NCBI GenBank assembly: GCA_005884925.1
Contig: VAYU01000068.1
Span: 1-64,000 of the forward strand
Length of the DNA stretch: 64,000 nucleotides
Direction of reading: 5' to 3'
Source of the DNA: Actinomycetota bacterium
GTDB taxonomy: Bacteria > Actinomycetota > UBA4738 > HRBIN12
In this document: one piece after another, positions 8,053 through 16,719 of the stretch
How the letters are laid out: every line of letters starts with the position of its first letter
Numbering within the stretch: position 1 is the stretch's first letter
Translations under genes and position numbers: made by a program
The notes under the pieces: generated by a model
Told to the model about the DNA's origin: nothing
What the model saw: only the letters and a program-made list of their open reading frames with translations
The model's database searches: none

Positions 8053-8069
8053 CCCGTTGGGACTACCGG
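8053..8069 (+). repeat. Third att-like copy (17 bp)
   Basis: CCCGTTGGGACTACCGG identical to 2969-2985. Confidence 0.7.
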
Positions 8070-8188
8070 GGAAGCGCAGGTCAGCGCTACCGTCACCCGC
8101 AGGCCGCCCCTTCCCAGGCCCGGAATCGTAAGAGTCCGGGCGCCGGCGCGGCGCGCGCCCCGCCACCGCGTTCTACGATTCGCCAGGC

Positions 8189-11100
8189 ATGATCTGCGGT
8201 CGCTGCGGCGCGAGTACTCCCGACGGCGCGCGTTTCTGTCCCGCGTGTGGCAATGAGCTTTCCGTCGCAACCGGGCAACAGGAACGCAAGCTCGTCTCGA
8301 TCCTGTTCGTCGACGTCGTGGGGTCGACCGCGCGAGCCGACGGCGCCGATCCCGAAGACGTCCGGGATCGCAATCAGCTCTACTTCCAGGACGCACGTGA
8401 ACGGGTCGAGCGCCACGGCGGGACCGTCGAGAAGTACATCGGTGATGCGGTCATGGCCGTCTTCGGCGCACCGCTCGCTCGCGTCGACGACGCGGAGCGC
8501 GCCGTTCGGGCCGGTCTCTCGATCCTGGAGGGGATCCGAGCTCTGAACGCCGCCAACGACGGGCTCGACCTGGAGGTACGAGGAGCCGTGTGCACCGGCG
8601 AGGCCGTGATCGCCGTCGACCCCGCTCCGGGAGATCCCCTCGCGACCGGCGACGTCGTCAATACGGCCGCCCGTCTGCAGAACGCGGCCCCGCCCGGGGG
8701 TCTGATCGTCGGCGAGGAGACGCACCGGTTGACGCGGCACGCGTTCCGTTTCGAGCCGATCACTGCCGTCGAGGCGAAGGGGAAGGCCGCCCCTGTGCCC
8801 GCATGGGCTGTCGTCGAGGCCGTCCACGCACCCGGAGCCCGGCCGACCTCACAGACGCCGCTCGTCGGGCGGTCGCGTGAGTTGGACCTGCTCGACAGCG
8901 TGTGGGAACGAGCCGTCCAGGACGGGCGTCCCCACCTCGTGACGATCCTCGGCCCCGCCGGGATCGGCAAGACGAGGATCGCCCGCGAAGCCGCTGCGCG
9001 GGTCGAGCGCGCGGGGGGGCGGGCGATCTGGGGCCGGAGCCTGCCGTACGAGGAGCAGACCCCCTACCGCGCCGCCGGGCAGATCGTGCGGAACGTCGCC
9101 GGCATCTACGAGAACGACCGCGTGGACGTGGCTCGGAGCAAGCTCGCGACCGCAGCCGGGGATCTGTTCCCGGCGCCGGAGGGCCCCGAGGCGACCCGCT
9201 ATCTCAGCCTGCTCCTCGGGCTCGGTCTCGACGCTCCGCCTGACCAGGCGATCCACCTCCTCTTCACGATGCGTATGTTCGTGGAGCATCTCGCTCAGCG
9301 CGAGCCGCTGCTGCTCGTGTTCGAAGACGTGCACTGGGCCGACGACGCCTTGCTCGACCTCATCGATTACCTCGTGTCCCACATCCGAGACGCGCGAGTC
9401 GTGGTCCTCGCGCTCGCCAGGCCCGAGTTCCTCGAGACCCGACGCACGTGGGGCGGCGGGATGGTTGGTCAGACGACCCTCCCACTCGAGGCGCTCAGCG
9501 GCGCCGACTCGACGGCCGTGGCGACCGCCCTTCTCCCGGGAACGGCGCCCGCAACGATCGAGCGCGTCGTGTCGGTCGCCGAAGGCAACCCGCTCTTCCT
9601 GGAGGAGCTGGTCGCGTCGGTGGCGGACGATGTGCCGAACGAGGAACTGCCGCCGACCGTGCGAGCGGCGATCGCTGCGCGGATCGACGCGTTGCCGGCG
9701 CCCTCGCGCGCGGTCTTGCTCCACGCTTCCGTGGTCGGTCCGTCGTTCTGGCGCGGCGTCCTGAACGGGATCGGCGAGCTGGACGCGGTCGATGAGGCGC
9801 TCGACGGGCTCGAGGAACGCGGGCTCATCCTCCGGCGCCCGCTGAGCCAGGTCGAAGGGGACGTGGAGTTCTCCTTCAAGCACGTGCTGATCCGAGACGT
9901 CGCCTACGGCACCCTTCCGCGCAGCTCACGCCGGGACCTGCACGCGGCGGTCGCTCGGTTCCTGGAGAAGGCACTTGCGGATCCTGCCGACCTCGGCTGG
10001 CTTCTCGCCCATCACTGGCGGGAAGCCGGGGACGTGGATGCCGCGAGGCGATACCTGCTGGGGGCCGCCGAGCGAGCGAGAGACGCGCTCGCCGTCGAGG
10101 AGACCTACGACCTGTTCACGCGCGCGCTCGACCTGGCGACGACGGACGAAGACCGACGGCGCATCCGACTGCGTCGAGGCCTCGCGCTGACCGAGCTCGA
10201 GGACTACGCCCGGGCTGACGCGTTGCTGGGAGAACTGCTCCCCGAGCTTCAGGGAGCCGAGGAGGTCGAGGCGTTGCTCGCCCGGAGCCGGGCGACGACG
10301 TGGACGGAGCAGACGACCGAGACGTTCTCCCTCGCCGAGCGCGCTCTTGCGCTCATCCGGGCGGAGGGACCGGCCGAGCTGGAGGCGGTCGCGCTCGCGC
10401 GACTCGCTCAGGCGCATGGCATGCGCGGCGACGACCAAGACCTCGAACGCGCGCGGAAGCTGGGCGACGAGGCGTCGGACCTGTGGCCTGACGACGAGCG
10501 TCTGCTCGAGCTCTCGGAGCACTACCACATGCACGCGAACGTCCACTACTGGACCGGTGTGTACGAGCGGGCGCTCGAGCTCTCAGAGCGCGCCCGCACG
10601 ACCGGCGGCCTCGAACCTCGGAGCGCCGAGTTCCTCCTTCGAGGCGCGGGCCTGCGCGGACTGATCCTGTCCGGGATGGGTCGCTACGAGGAGGCGTTAC
10701 AGGCGGGGGACGTGGCGATCGAGATCGCCCGGAAGCTTGGTCGGTCCGACAGCGTCGTGATGAACTACTCGACCCTGCCGCGGCGAGAGATCTTCGCGCT
10801 GGACGAGGCGAGGGAACGCAGCGAGATCGTCACGGATCGACTGGGGCCCTCGGATTTCAACATGCCATGGATCAACGCTCGGGCGGATCTCGTGGGCGCG
10901 CAGCTGCTCCAAGACGATCTCGCGGCGATCGAACGGTCGTGGCCCGCCCTCTGGGAGGACGCCGTGGCGAGCGAGGCCTGGGAGCGCTGGTTGGTCAGCG
11001 GGCGCCTCGCGGCGAACCGGGCAGACCTGGACCTCGCGCTCGGCCGGCTCGATGACGCGATCACGTGGAGCCGGCGCGCGTTGGAGCTCGCGAGGCGCGT

Positions 11101-11422
11101 CAGCAGGCGGAAGTACGTGATCGGCGCACTCACAACGTTGGGACGGGCGCTGACCTCTCGAGGTGATGTCGAGGACGCGACGGCCGAGCTCCGCTCGGCC
11201 GTCGCGCTCGCCGACGAACTCGGATCGCCGCTCCTCCGCTGGCAGAGCCTGGCCGCCCTCGCGCTCGCGGAGCGCGCGAGCGGTGCCGGCGATCGTGCGG
11301 ATGAGCACGCACGGGAGGCAGCCGTGATCATCGACGCGGTCGCCCGTGAGCTCTCGCCCGAGCGTGCCACGACGTACCTCGCCGCCGCGCCCGTGGTGGA
11401 GGCACTCGATCTGGCTCGATGA
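8189..11422 (+). CDS. Zinc-ribbon/class III adenylate-guanylate cyclase domain + AAA ATPase + TPR signalling protein
   Basis: CGRCGASTPDGARFCPACG ribbon; LVSILFVDVVGST...GGTVEKYIGDAVMAVFG cyclase; LVTILGPAGIGKTRI Walker A; long helical repeat C-terminus; 1077 aa. Confidence 0.88.
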   Translation: MICGRCGASTPDGARFCPACGNELSVATGQQERKLVSILFVDVVGSTARADGADPEDVRDRNQLYFQDARERVERHGGTVEKYIGDAVMAVFGAPLARVDDAERAVRAGLSILEGIRALNAANDGLDLEVRGAVCTGEAVIAVDPAPGDPLATGDVVNTAARLQNAAPPGGLIVGEETHRLTRHAFRFEPITAVEAKGKAAPVPAWAVVEAVHAPGARPTSQTPLVGRSRELDLLDSVWERAVQDGRPHLVTILGPAGIGKTRIAREAAARVERAGGRAIWGRSLPYEEQTPYRAAGQIVRNVAGIYENDRVDVARSKLATAAGDLFPAPEGPEATRYLSLLLGLGLDAPPDQAIHLLFTMRMFVEHLAQREPLLLVFEDVHWADDALLDLIDYLVSHIRDARVVVLALARPEFLETRRTWGGGMVGQTTLPLEALSGADSTAVATALLPGTAPATIERVVSVAEGNPLFLEELVASVADDVPNEELPPTVRAAIAARIDALPAPSRAVLLHASVVGPSFWRGVLNGIGELDAVDEALDGLEERGLILRRPLSQVEGDVEFSFKHVLIRDVAYGTLPRSSRRDLHAAVARFLEKALADPADLGWLLAHHWREAGDVDAARRYLLGAAERARDALAVEETYDLFTRALDLATTDEDRRRIRLRRGLALTELEDYARADALLGELLPELQGAEEVEALLARSRATTWTEQTTETFSLAERALALIRAEGPAELEAVALARLAQAHGMRGDDQDLERARKLGDEASDLWPDDERLLELSEHYHMHANVHYWTGVYERALELSERARTTGGLEPRSAEFLLRGAGLRGLILSGMGRYEEALQAGDVAIEIARKLGRSDSVVMNYSTLPRREIFALDEARERSEIVTDRLGPSDFNMPWINARADLVGAQLLQDDLAAIERSWPALWEDAVASEAWERWLVSGRLAANRADLDLALGRLDDAITWSRRALELARRVSRRKYVIGALTTLGRALTSRGDVEDATAELRSAVALADELGSPLLRWQSLAALALAERASGAGDRADEHAREAAVIIDAVARELSPERATTYLAAAPVVEALDLAR

Positions 11423-11482
11423 GCCTCGTTCCAGACCCGACGGTGGCCCCCTTCGACCGGTGGCTACCGGCGCATCCGATCC

Positions 11483-11990
11483 TCAGACGCCGGGGCAGGT
11501 GCCGGGATCGGTCGGAACGTCGATCCTCGGCGAGCCGCCTGCAGGATCGCCGGGGAAGGTGACGTACGCGATCGTCTCGATGGTGCCGGTGTTCACTCAC
11601 GCCGTCTTGCACATCGTTCGGCCGCTCCACGAACGACTGTCCCGCGGTGTAGGTCGTGGCGTCGCATCGGCTTCCGACCGACCGATACAGCGTGAGCTCG
11701 CCCTGGGCGACCACGACGATCGCACCACCCAGGTGCGAGTGCCAGCCGGACGAGCCGGGGGCCGTCGTCGCCGTGGCGGCCGCGAACGTGTTCATCACGA
11801 CGACCACGTCGGTGTCCCGCTGGAGGGCGAGCGTCCCGGTCGATCGGTCGGTTCCCCGCGCGAGTAGCGTGCTCGTGCTGTTGACGGCGGGGGTGGCCGC
11901 TCCGGGAAGGATCGTGAAGGCGACGATCCCGAGTCCGATCGGCAGGGTGAGGAGCGCGAGTCCGGTGCGGCGTCTCGAAGGTGCTGACAT
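11483..11990 (-). pseudogene. Secreted cupin-like protein interrupted by an apparent frameshift near 11600
   Basis: Frame 1 MSAPSRRRTGLALLTLPIGLG...GWHSHLGGAIVVVAQGELTLYRSVGSRCDATTYTAGQSFVERPNDVQD; another frame continues VNTGTIETIAYVTFPGDPAGGSPRIDVPTDPGTCPGV*. Confidence 0.65.
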
Positions 11991-12268
11991 CCACGTCCCC
12001 TTCTGTGAGGGTCCCAGCCCAACGCGGGCTCCGCGACGAGACGACTCTCTCGGCGGAACTCCATCCGGTCCGCCGAGCGATCCGACGAGAAGATCCGCCG
12101 CCGACGGCCATCCGAAACAGCTATCTCCTGCAGATCGAACTGCCGCACGAACTGCATCGCCGCAAGGGATGCGGCGGGCCGTGGATAGACTCGAGACCCG
12201 AGGGAGGTGAGGCGACGGCCCGTTCCCACCCCGATGCCGCAGACGGGATCCGCACGCCAGACCAACGC

Positions 12269-14776
12269 GTGCGGGTCTTCGTCAGCTCAGCGCTCGACGA
12301 ACTCGCGCCCGAACGCCTCGCCGTCCGTCGCGCGATCGAGCAGCTGCGTCTCACACCGGTGATGTTCGAACTCGGCGCTCGTCCCCACCCGCCTCGCGAG
12401 TTGTACAGGGCCTATCTCGCCCAGAGCCACATCTTCGTCGGCATCTATTGGCAGCGCTACGGCTGGATCGCGCCCAGCGAGAGCGTCTCGGGGCTCGAAG
12501 ACGAATACCGTCTGTCATCCGCGATGCCGAGGCTCCTCTATCTGAAGACCCCCGCGCCGGACCGGGATGAGCGGCTGTCGCAGCTGATCGAGCGGATGAG
12601 GTCCGAGGATTCCGCGTCCTACCGGCAGTTCGAGACCCCAGACGAACTGGCCCGGTTGGTCCAGGACGACGCTGCGATCCTGCTCAGCGAACGCTTCGAG
12701 GCCACGTATGCCATCCAGGCAACGGAGCAGCCGACTCGACCGTCGAGCGTGCCACCGTTGCCGCCGAACCCCACGGTGGGTCGGGAGCGCGAGATCGCGG
12801 CCATCAGGGAACTCCTGCTCGGCGGGACGCGACTCCTCACGCTCAGCGGGGCGGGTGGCATCGGCAAGAGCCGGCTGGCGCTCGAAGTGGCCAGGCAGCT
12901 CGCTGACGTGTTCGGGCCGGACCTCTATTACGTCTCGCTGGAGGACGTCACGAGCCCCGAGCTCCTCATGCGTACCATCGCCGAGCGCCTCCAGGTACGC
13001 CTCGAGGGCACCGAGGACCCCATCCACGCCCTGGTCGAGTACTTGCGGGAGCGCCGAAGCCTTCTCCTGCTGGACAACTTCGAGCAGGTGATCGACGCTG
13101 CGGCGAAGATCGCAACGCTGCTCGACCACTGCCCACGCTTACAAGTGTTGCTCACGAGCCGGCAGGTCCTGCGATTGCAGGCGGAGCGCGAGTATCCGGT
13201 TCCACCTCTGGACGCGCCGCCCGAGGGGACCGACACCGCACGTTCGTCGGAACAGGTCCCGTCGGCCGTCGAGTTGTTCGTGCAACGCGCGCAAGCGGCT
13301 CAGCCCGGCTTCGCGCTCACCCTCGCGAACGCTGCCGTGGTGGCCGAACTGTGCCGACGACTGGATGGGCTCCCGCTCGCGATCGAGCTCGCCGCGGCGC
13401 GGATCCGGCTCTTGCCACCCGAGACGCTGTTGGAACGGATCGAGCATCGTCTCGATCTGCTCGCCAGTGGCGGCCCGGACCTGCCGGCGCGGCAACGCAC
13501 GCTACGGGCGACCCTGGACTGGAGCCATCAGCTGCTGACACCGTCCGAGCAGGCGGTGTTCGCGCGGCTGAGCGTGTTCGCGGGCGGCGCCACCCTCGAG
13601 GCGATCGAAGGCGTTTGTCGCGAAGACGGGCTCGAGCTGCTGGATGTCTTGTCGTCGCTGCTCGAGAAGAGCTTGCTCGGGTCCGATCCCGGCGAGGCGG
13701 TCGGTCAGCCGCGGCTCCGGATGCTCCAGATCGTGCGCGACTACGCGCGGGAACGACTGGCCGAGCGCGACGAGATGGCACGGTTCGGCGACCGCCATCT
13801 GGACTGGTTCGTGCGCGCCTCCGAGCCGGCGAACGCGCTGCGCCATCCCGACGCGTACGCGTCCTGGCCGGCGATCGAGGCCGACACGGACAACTTCCGG
13901 GCGGCCGTGCGATGGGCGCTGGAGCGACGAGCCGTGCACCCGCTGGCGGAGCTGTCGTGGAACCTGTTCCCGTGGTACTGGCAGTCGGGGCGACTGCTGG
14001 AGGCGCGCGACTGGCTCAACGAGGCGGCGGCGCTGGTCGATCCCGACACCGCCCCTATCGATGCGGCGCGTCTCCGGTTGTGGGCTGGGATGGCGCGTTT
14101 CCAGACGGGAGACCTCGCCGGAGCCGAGCCGATGGTGACGAGTGCCACCGCGACCTTCCACGAGCTGGGCGACGAGATCGACGCGGCCGTCGCGCAGATC
14201 ATGCACGCCGGCGTGTTGATCGGGTCGGCGCGTCCCGATGAGATCGACGACGAACTGGACGGGGCGTTGAAGGTCATGCGTTCGCACGGCATCGACTGGG
14301 GGGTTGGCTACGCGGCGTTCACGCGGGGCAGCCTGGCCGAGCTGCGCGGCGATCTGGCCGGCGCCCGGAGCGCCCAGGAAGAGGCACTCGCGGCGGCCGA
14401 CCGGATCGGCCTGGAACCGCTTCAAGCGCTGGCCCAGATCCAGCTCGCGTTGCTGGACCTCGCGCAGGGCGCGCTGGATCCGGCCCGTCATCGGCTGGCC
14501 GCAGCTGCCGCCATCCTGGAACGGACCCGCTACCTCGAGGGGGCGGGGTACGCGCTGGACGCCGCCGCCGCCCTGGCCGTCGCCGAGAAGCGCACTGATG
14601 ACGCCGCGGCGGCGGCGGAGGCTGCGGACCAGATCCGCGGTCGACTCCGGATGCCGATCTGGCCGCCGCTGCGGCCGCTGCATGAGTCCGTGATCGCCGC
14701 AGGCTCTGGCCACCCGCCGACGAACCGCAGCGCCGACCCATGGCCCGTGCTGCGGAGGGCGCTCGACGGAGCGTAA
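12269..14776 (+). CDS. DUF4062 + NB-ARC-type STAND ATPase + TPR protein
   Basis: VRVFVSSALDELAPERLAVRRAIEQL...SHIFVGIYWQRYGW (DUF4062); LLTLSGAGGIGKSRLALEVARQL Walker A; LLLLDNFEQVIDAA; C-terminal helical repeats; start codon uncertain (ORF open from 11981). Confidence 0.85.
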   Translation: MRVFVSSALDELAPERLAVRRAIEQLRLTPVMFELGARPHPPRELYRAYLAQSHIFVGIYWQRYGWIAPSESVSGLEDEYRLSSAMPRLLYLKTPAPDRDERLSQLIERMRSEDSASYRQFETPDELARLVQDDAAILLSERFEATYAIQATEQPTRPSSVPPLPPNPTVGREREIAAIRELLLGGTRLLTLSGAGGIGKSRLALEVARQLADVFGPDLYYVSLEDVTSPELLMRTIAERLQVRLEGTEDPIHALVEYLRERRSLLLLDNFEQVIDAAAKIATLLDHCPRLQVLLTSRQVLRLQAEREYPVPPLDAPPEGTDTARSSEQVPSAVELFVQRAQAAQPGFALTLANAAVVAELCRRLDGLPLAIELAAARIRLLPPETLLERIEHRLDLLASGGPDLPARQRTLRATLDWSHQLLTPSEQAVFARLSVFAGGATLEAIEGVCREDGLELLDVLSSLLEKSLLGSDPGEAVGQPRLRMLQIVRDYARERLAERDEMARFGDRHLDWFVRASEPANALRHPDAYASWPAIEADTDNFRAAVRWALERRAVHPLAELSWNLFPWYWQSGRLLEARDWLNEAAALVDPDTAPIDAARLRLWAGMARFQTGDLAGAEPMVTSATATFHELGDEIDAAVAQIMHAGVLIGSARPDEIDDELDGALKVMRSHGIDWGVGYAAFTRGSLAELRGDLAGARSAQEEALAAADRIGLEPLQALAQIQLALLDLAQGALDPARHRLAAAAAILERTRYLEGAGYALDAAAALAVAEKRTDDAAAAAEAADQIRGRLRMPIWPPLRPLHESVIAAGSGHPPTNRSADPWPVLRRALDGA

Positions 14777-14795
14777 GCCGCTGGACCGGCTGCCC

Positions 14796-15701
14796 ATGGA
14801 TTCGAACCATCCCGAGCGCGACGCCTGGGAGGCGCTCGTGCGAAGCGCCTTCCGTCGAAGCTGGCGCGGGCGTCTGCGGGTGACCGATGGTCCGGGGCGT
14901 CGGAGCCAGGCCGCCCTCTGGGGACTCGTGCACGTGCTCTGGGCCGCGGCTGACCTCCGTGAACTCGGCGCGGTTGTGCCGCTGGACGAACTCGTCGGTC
15001 TCGTGAAGACCTTCCGGAGGGGCGCCGGGTTCGCGGCGAAGCCGCGAACCCGGCGCCGCTACTTCGACGACAATGCGTGGCTGGGGCTCGTCGCGCTCGC
15101 GCTCCCGGATCCGGGGCTGGCTTCGGAGCTCCTTTCGTTCGTGAAGACGGGCGAGGACCCGAGCGGTGGGATCCTCTGGGTCGAGGGCGGCACGTCGCGG
15201 AACACATGCAGCACCGCGTCGGCGGCGTGGCTCGCCTCCAGCCTGGCCGACCGTGCCTTCGCGCATCGCGTGATGGAGTGGCTGAACGCGACCCTTCGGG
15301 GCTCGGATGGGCTCTATGCGGATAGCGTCGAAGGAGGACGGGTCGAGCCTGCGGTGTTCAGCTACATCCAGGGCGCACCCGTCGCGGCGCTCAGCGCGCT
15401 CGGGCGGATCGATCAGGCGGACGCCACCGCCCGGTCGTCGCTCGCCCTGTTCAGGGATGAGCGACTGTGGCACGAACCGCCGCCGTTCCTCGCGATCTGG
15501 TTCCGGGCTCTCCTGACCGTTCCCACGGTCCGGGCCGAAGTCTCGAGCCTGCTGGCCGCCTACGTCGACCGTCTCCGGCGTGATGGCCTCGACACCGGAT
15601 CGGGGCTGTTCACACGAGGCGGGGTCGGCACCTACGACCGGAAGCCGACGATCGATCAAGCCGCGATCGTTCAGCTCCTGGTGATGCGGACGAGGATCTA
15701 G
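14796..15701 (+). CDS. GH76-like / six-hairpin glycosidase-type protein
   Basis: RYFDDNAWLGLVALAL, SGGILWVEGGTSRNTCSTASAAWLA, FSYIQGAPVAALSALGR. Confidence 0.65.
   Translation: MDSNHPERDAWEALVRSAFRRSWRGRLRVTDGPGRRSQAALWGLVHVLWAAADLRELGAVVPLDELVGLVKTFRRGAGFAAKPRTRRRYFDDNAWLGLVALALPDPGLASELLSFVKTGEDPSGGILWVEGGTSRNTCSTASAAWLASSLADRAFAHRVMEWLNATLRGSDGLYADSVEGGRVEPAVFSYIQGAPVAALSALGRIDQADATARSSLALFRDERLWHEPPPFLAIWFRALLTVPTVRAEVSSLLAAYVDRLRRDGLDTGSGLFTRGGVGTYDRKPTIDQAAIVQLLVMRTRI
15021..15057. repeat. Perfect 17-bp inverted repeat with GAA loop inside the GH76-like ORF
   Basis: GGCGCCGGGTTCGCGGC-GAA-GCCGCGAACCCGGCGCC. Confidence 0.95.
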
Positions 15702-15704
15702 GTC

Positions 15705-15920
15705 TCAGTCCCGGCGTTCGCCGATCAGCGGCGCGGTGTGACACTCGCAGAGCTCATCCGTACAGCCGCTCTGGACCTCGCGACCGGGTTCCCAGACGAG
15801 ATCGTGGTCGTCCTCGGCGGAGAGGTAGCGACAGCCGCAGCCGTAGCAGACCTCTCGGAGCACTTGATGCCATGTGCCCTGAGCGTCCTGGCGCTCAGGC
15901 AACGTGAGGACCTTCCCCAT
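15705..15920 (-). CDS. Small Cys/His-rich protein, 71 aa
   Basis: VCYGCGCRYLSAEDDHDLVWEPGREVQSGCTDELCECHTAPLIGE; possible metal-binding motif. Confidence 0.5.
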   Translation of the reverse strand: MGKVLTLPERQDAQGTWHQVLREVCYGCGCRYLSAEDDHDLVWEPGREVQSGCTDELCECHTAPLIGERRD

Positions 15921-15987
15921 CCGGACCCCCTCAGCGCAATCCTGCCTCTCCGGACGTCAGCAGGCAAGGACCGGGACTCCGACGTCC

Positions 15988-16719
15988 TCAGCACCCGTAC
16001 CGGTTGGTCCACACGGGCCCCTTGCCGACCGGTACGCCCCGAAGGACGGCCAGATCCCGGAGGCGGGAGCGGTACTTCCTCATGGCCCAGTGCGGGAAGT
16101 CGGCGTGCACGAGGCACTGCCACGAGGGGTACAGCTCGAACCGATAGGGGCTGTACAACGTCTCATTGTGCCCGACGACGTTGCCGATGTTGATGTGGAA
16201 CCTCGCCATCAACCAGAGCGTGAGCCGTAGGGATGAATGCATCTGCGCCGCGTCCCCGAGCACCATCTGATCGCTCGTCCCGACATGCTCGATGCCGATC
16301 GCCGTGTAGTTCATCCCCACGGCATGGCGACACCGGATCCACAGGTGGACCAACTGGTAGATCGTTCCGTCCCTGTCGACGATGAAATGGGCGCAGGTGC
16401 CCGGGAGCTCCCCGTTGTGCACCGAGTTGGCAGCGAACGTGTTCCATGCGCCCTGGAAGGTCATCCCGTCCGTGTAGTGCTCGATGATGACCTTGGGAGC
16501 CCGCAGTCGCCATGCGTGCTGTCCGTAGTGTCGCTTCGAGTAGGCGGCCATCTCTGTTTTCCGCCGGTACCCGAACGGGATCGCTTTCCAGACGATCGGC
16601 GGACGGAGTCCCGCGACCGTGAACGTGGTCGCCGCGGGCACCATCCCTGTGGCCGGGGGGGACCCTGCCCCCGCGACCAGCGAAAGCACCGCAACCAGGC
16701 CGGCGACCGCGCGGATCAT
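15988..16719 (-). CDS. Secreted N-acetylmuramoyl-L-alanine amidase/PGRP-like protein
   Basis: MIRAVAGLVAVLSLVAGAGS signal; IIEHYTDGMTF, CAHFIVDRDGTIYQLV, IGIEHVG, VGHNE. Confidence 0.82.
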   Translation of the reverse strand: MIRAVAGLVAVLSLVAGAGSPPATGMVPAATTFTVAGLRPPIVWKAIPFGYRRKTEMAAYSKRHYGQHAWRLRAPKVIIEHYTDGMTFQGAWNTFAANSVHNGELPGTCAHFIVDRDGTIYQLVHLWIRCRHAVGMNYTAIGIEHVGTSDQMVLGDAAQMHSSLRLTLWLMARFHINIGNVVGHNETLYSPYRFELYPSWQCLVHADFPHWAMRKYRSRLRDLAVLRGVPVGKGPVWTNRYGC

